Assembly (NCBI GenBank): GCA_029204225.1
Contig: CM055109.1
Location: 47,802,612-47,866,611, forward strand
Direction: 5' to 3'
DNA length: 64,000 bases
Origin: Diphasiastrum complanatum
Taxonomy: Eukaryota; Streptophyta; Lycopodiopsida; Lycopodiales; Lycopodiaceae
The position numbers were made by a program, and so were the translations under genes. Shown piece after piece: positions 63,325-64,000 of this stretch; position 1 is the first letter of the stretch, and every line of letters starts with the position of its first letter. The notes under the pieces are model-generated. The model did not search any database. It saw only the letters and a program-made list of their open reading frames with translations, and was not told the DNA's origin.

Positions 63325-64000
63325 TTGATAGGAGAATACACATCTAATCATTGCTTTGTCAAATGGAATGACTTCTCATCATTGTTGATGAAATTTTGCC
63401 TCTTACTAGCACTCGATTTTAAGCTAACTAGATCCACTCTCATCATCACTTATTAATGTATCTTTTTCTTTGATTTCAGAGCTATGCGGCCTACTATAGC
63501 AGCACATGTGAGGCCTCTAATCAAGATAGAGTGGGGGCTATGTTACTTCTCATCTTTTCCATCCATGTTGCATATGAATGGAAAGCTAATCAAGTGTAGA
63601 TTGTGATGCAAGTGACCTCAAGAGGATTGGTGGATCCTAAGGAGTGTTCTTTGCACTCAAAGTGAGGCATATTGAAGAAGAAAAATAGAGTTTTACATGC
63701 TTGAAGGCTGTACTATCAAAGATCCTTTATTGTAGGAGTCAAAATAGCAAATTTTGACTATTTCTCAATTTTCTTCAATCTAAGAAGCATTGTTTGGATC
63801 TATGATCCTATGAATGGATGAAACTTCCTACATGATAAATCTGACTTTTTTAAGCTATTTCACACGTGTGAACTCAGATTTACTTCATCCACTTTTGCTC
63901 TGAAAAAGTGCAAATTTTGACTAGCACCTAGAAATTGTTATTTTTGGCCTTCTTTGAGTTCTCAATCATTTGTTACTTGATTCCAAGTGATCAATAGTTT
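63325..64000 (+). other. Leader of the rightmost LTR element
   Basis: No gag-like frame starts before the window end. The palindrome ttcacacgtgtgaa seen in the LTR end (63,290-63,303) recurs at 63,859-63,872. Confidence 0.5.

Overview
The window looks like intergenic DNA from a large, repeat-rich land-plant nuclear genome. The evidence is Ty1/copia and Ty3/gypsy LTR retrotransposons with initiator-Met-tRNA primer sites (TGGTATCAGAGC type), plant-type LINEs, very long CT/GA microsatellites, and two small fragments resembling plant-specific gene families: a HIPP-type (heavy-metal-associated isoprenylated) tail and an F-box/kelch-like segment. I cannot identify the species. No rRNA, tRNA, CRISPR or bacterial-style operon was seen. 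Nearly all protein-coding similarity is to decayed transposon proteins; I see no intact autonomous element and no complete host gene.

Layout. 1.3-2.5 kb: 5' fragment of a LINE. 2.5-5.2 kb: the 5' half of a copia element on the minus strand with its 5' LTR. 5.4-7.8 kb: a second LINE (endonuclease tail, reverse transcriptase, zinc knuckle). 7.8-11.3 kb: a gypsy element on the plus strand, truncated inside RT, with a small insertion in gag. 13.2-13.9 kb: a dispersed repeat that recurs inverted at 41.4-42.3 kb. 14.3 kb: an 81-bp tandem repeat. 16.0-26.6 kb: an old minus-strand gypsy element with both LTRs, which carries inside its gag a younger, 5'-truncated chromodomain gypsy copy of the same family (20.3-24.9 kb). 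26.6-30.3 kb: the least transposon-like stretch, holding two weak gene-like exons. 30.3-34.8 kb: copia remnants, including a deletion derivative with both LTRs. 35.1-36.4 kb: a minus-strand copia fragment. 36.9-37.7 kb: the HIPP-like and F-box/kelch-like fragments. 38.2-41.3 kb: microsatellites, an 18-bp minisatellite and a fold-back. 42.7-49.1 kb: copia fragments in both orientations around a very AT-rich fold-back centred near 45,643. 53.1-62.5 kb: two minus-strand copies of one copia family separated by a fragment of a third, non-chromodomain gypsy. 62.8 kb to the end: the 5' LTR and leader of another LTR element that runs off the window.

The features do not form a pathway. What connects them is retrotransposon biology: gag coats, protease matures, RT/RNase H copies and integrase inserts. 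Nesting, internal deletion, template switching and recombination between related copies have since broken the elements. The most unusual structures are the long AT-rich inverted repeat at 45.2-46.05 kb, the 18-bp minisatellite open on both strands at 39.3-40.2 kb, and the chimeric gypsy junction near 24,948. I found nothing that I would call a new functional system.
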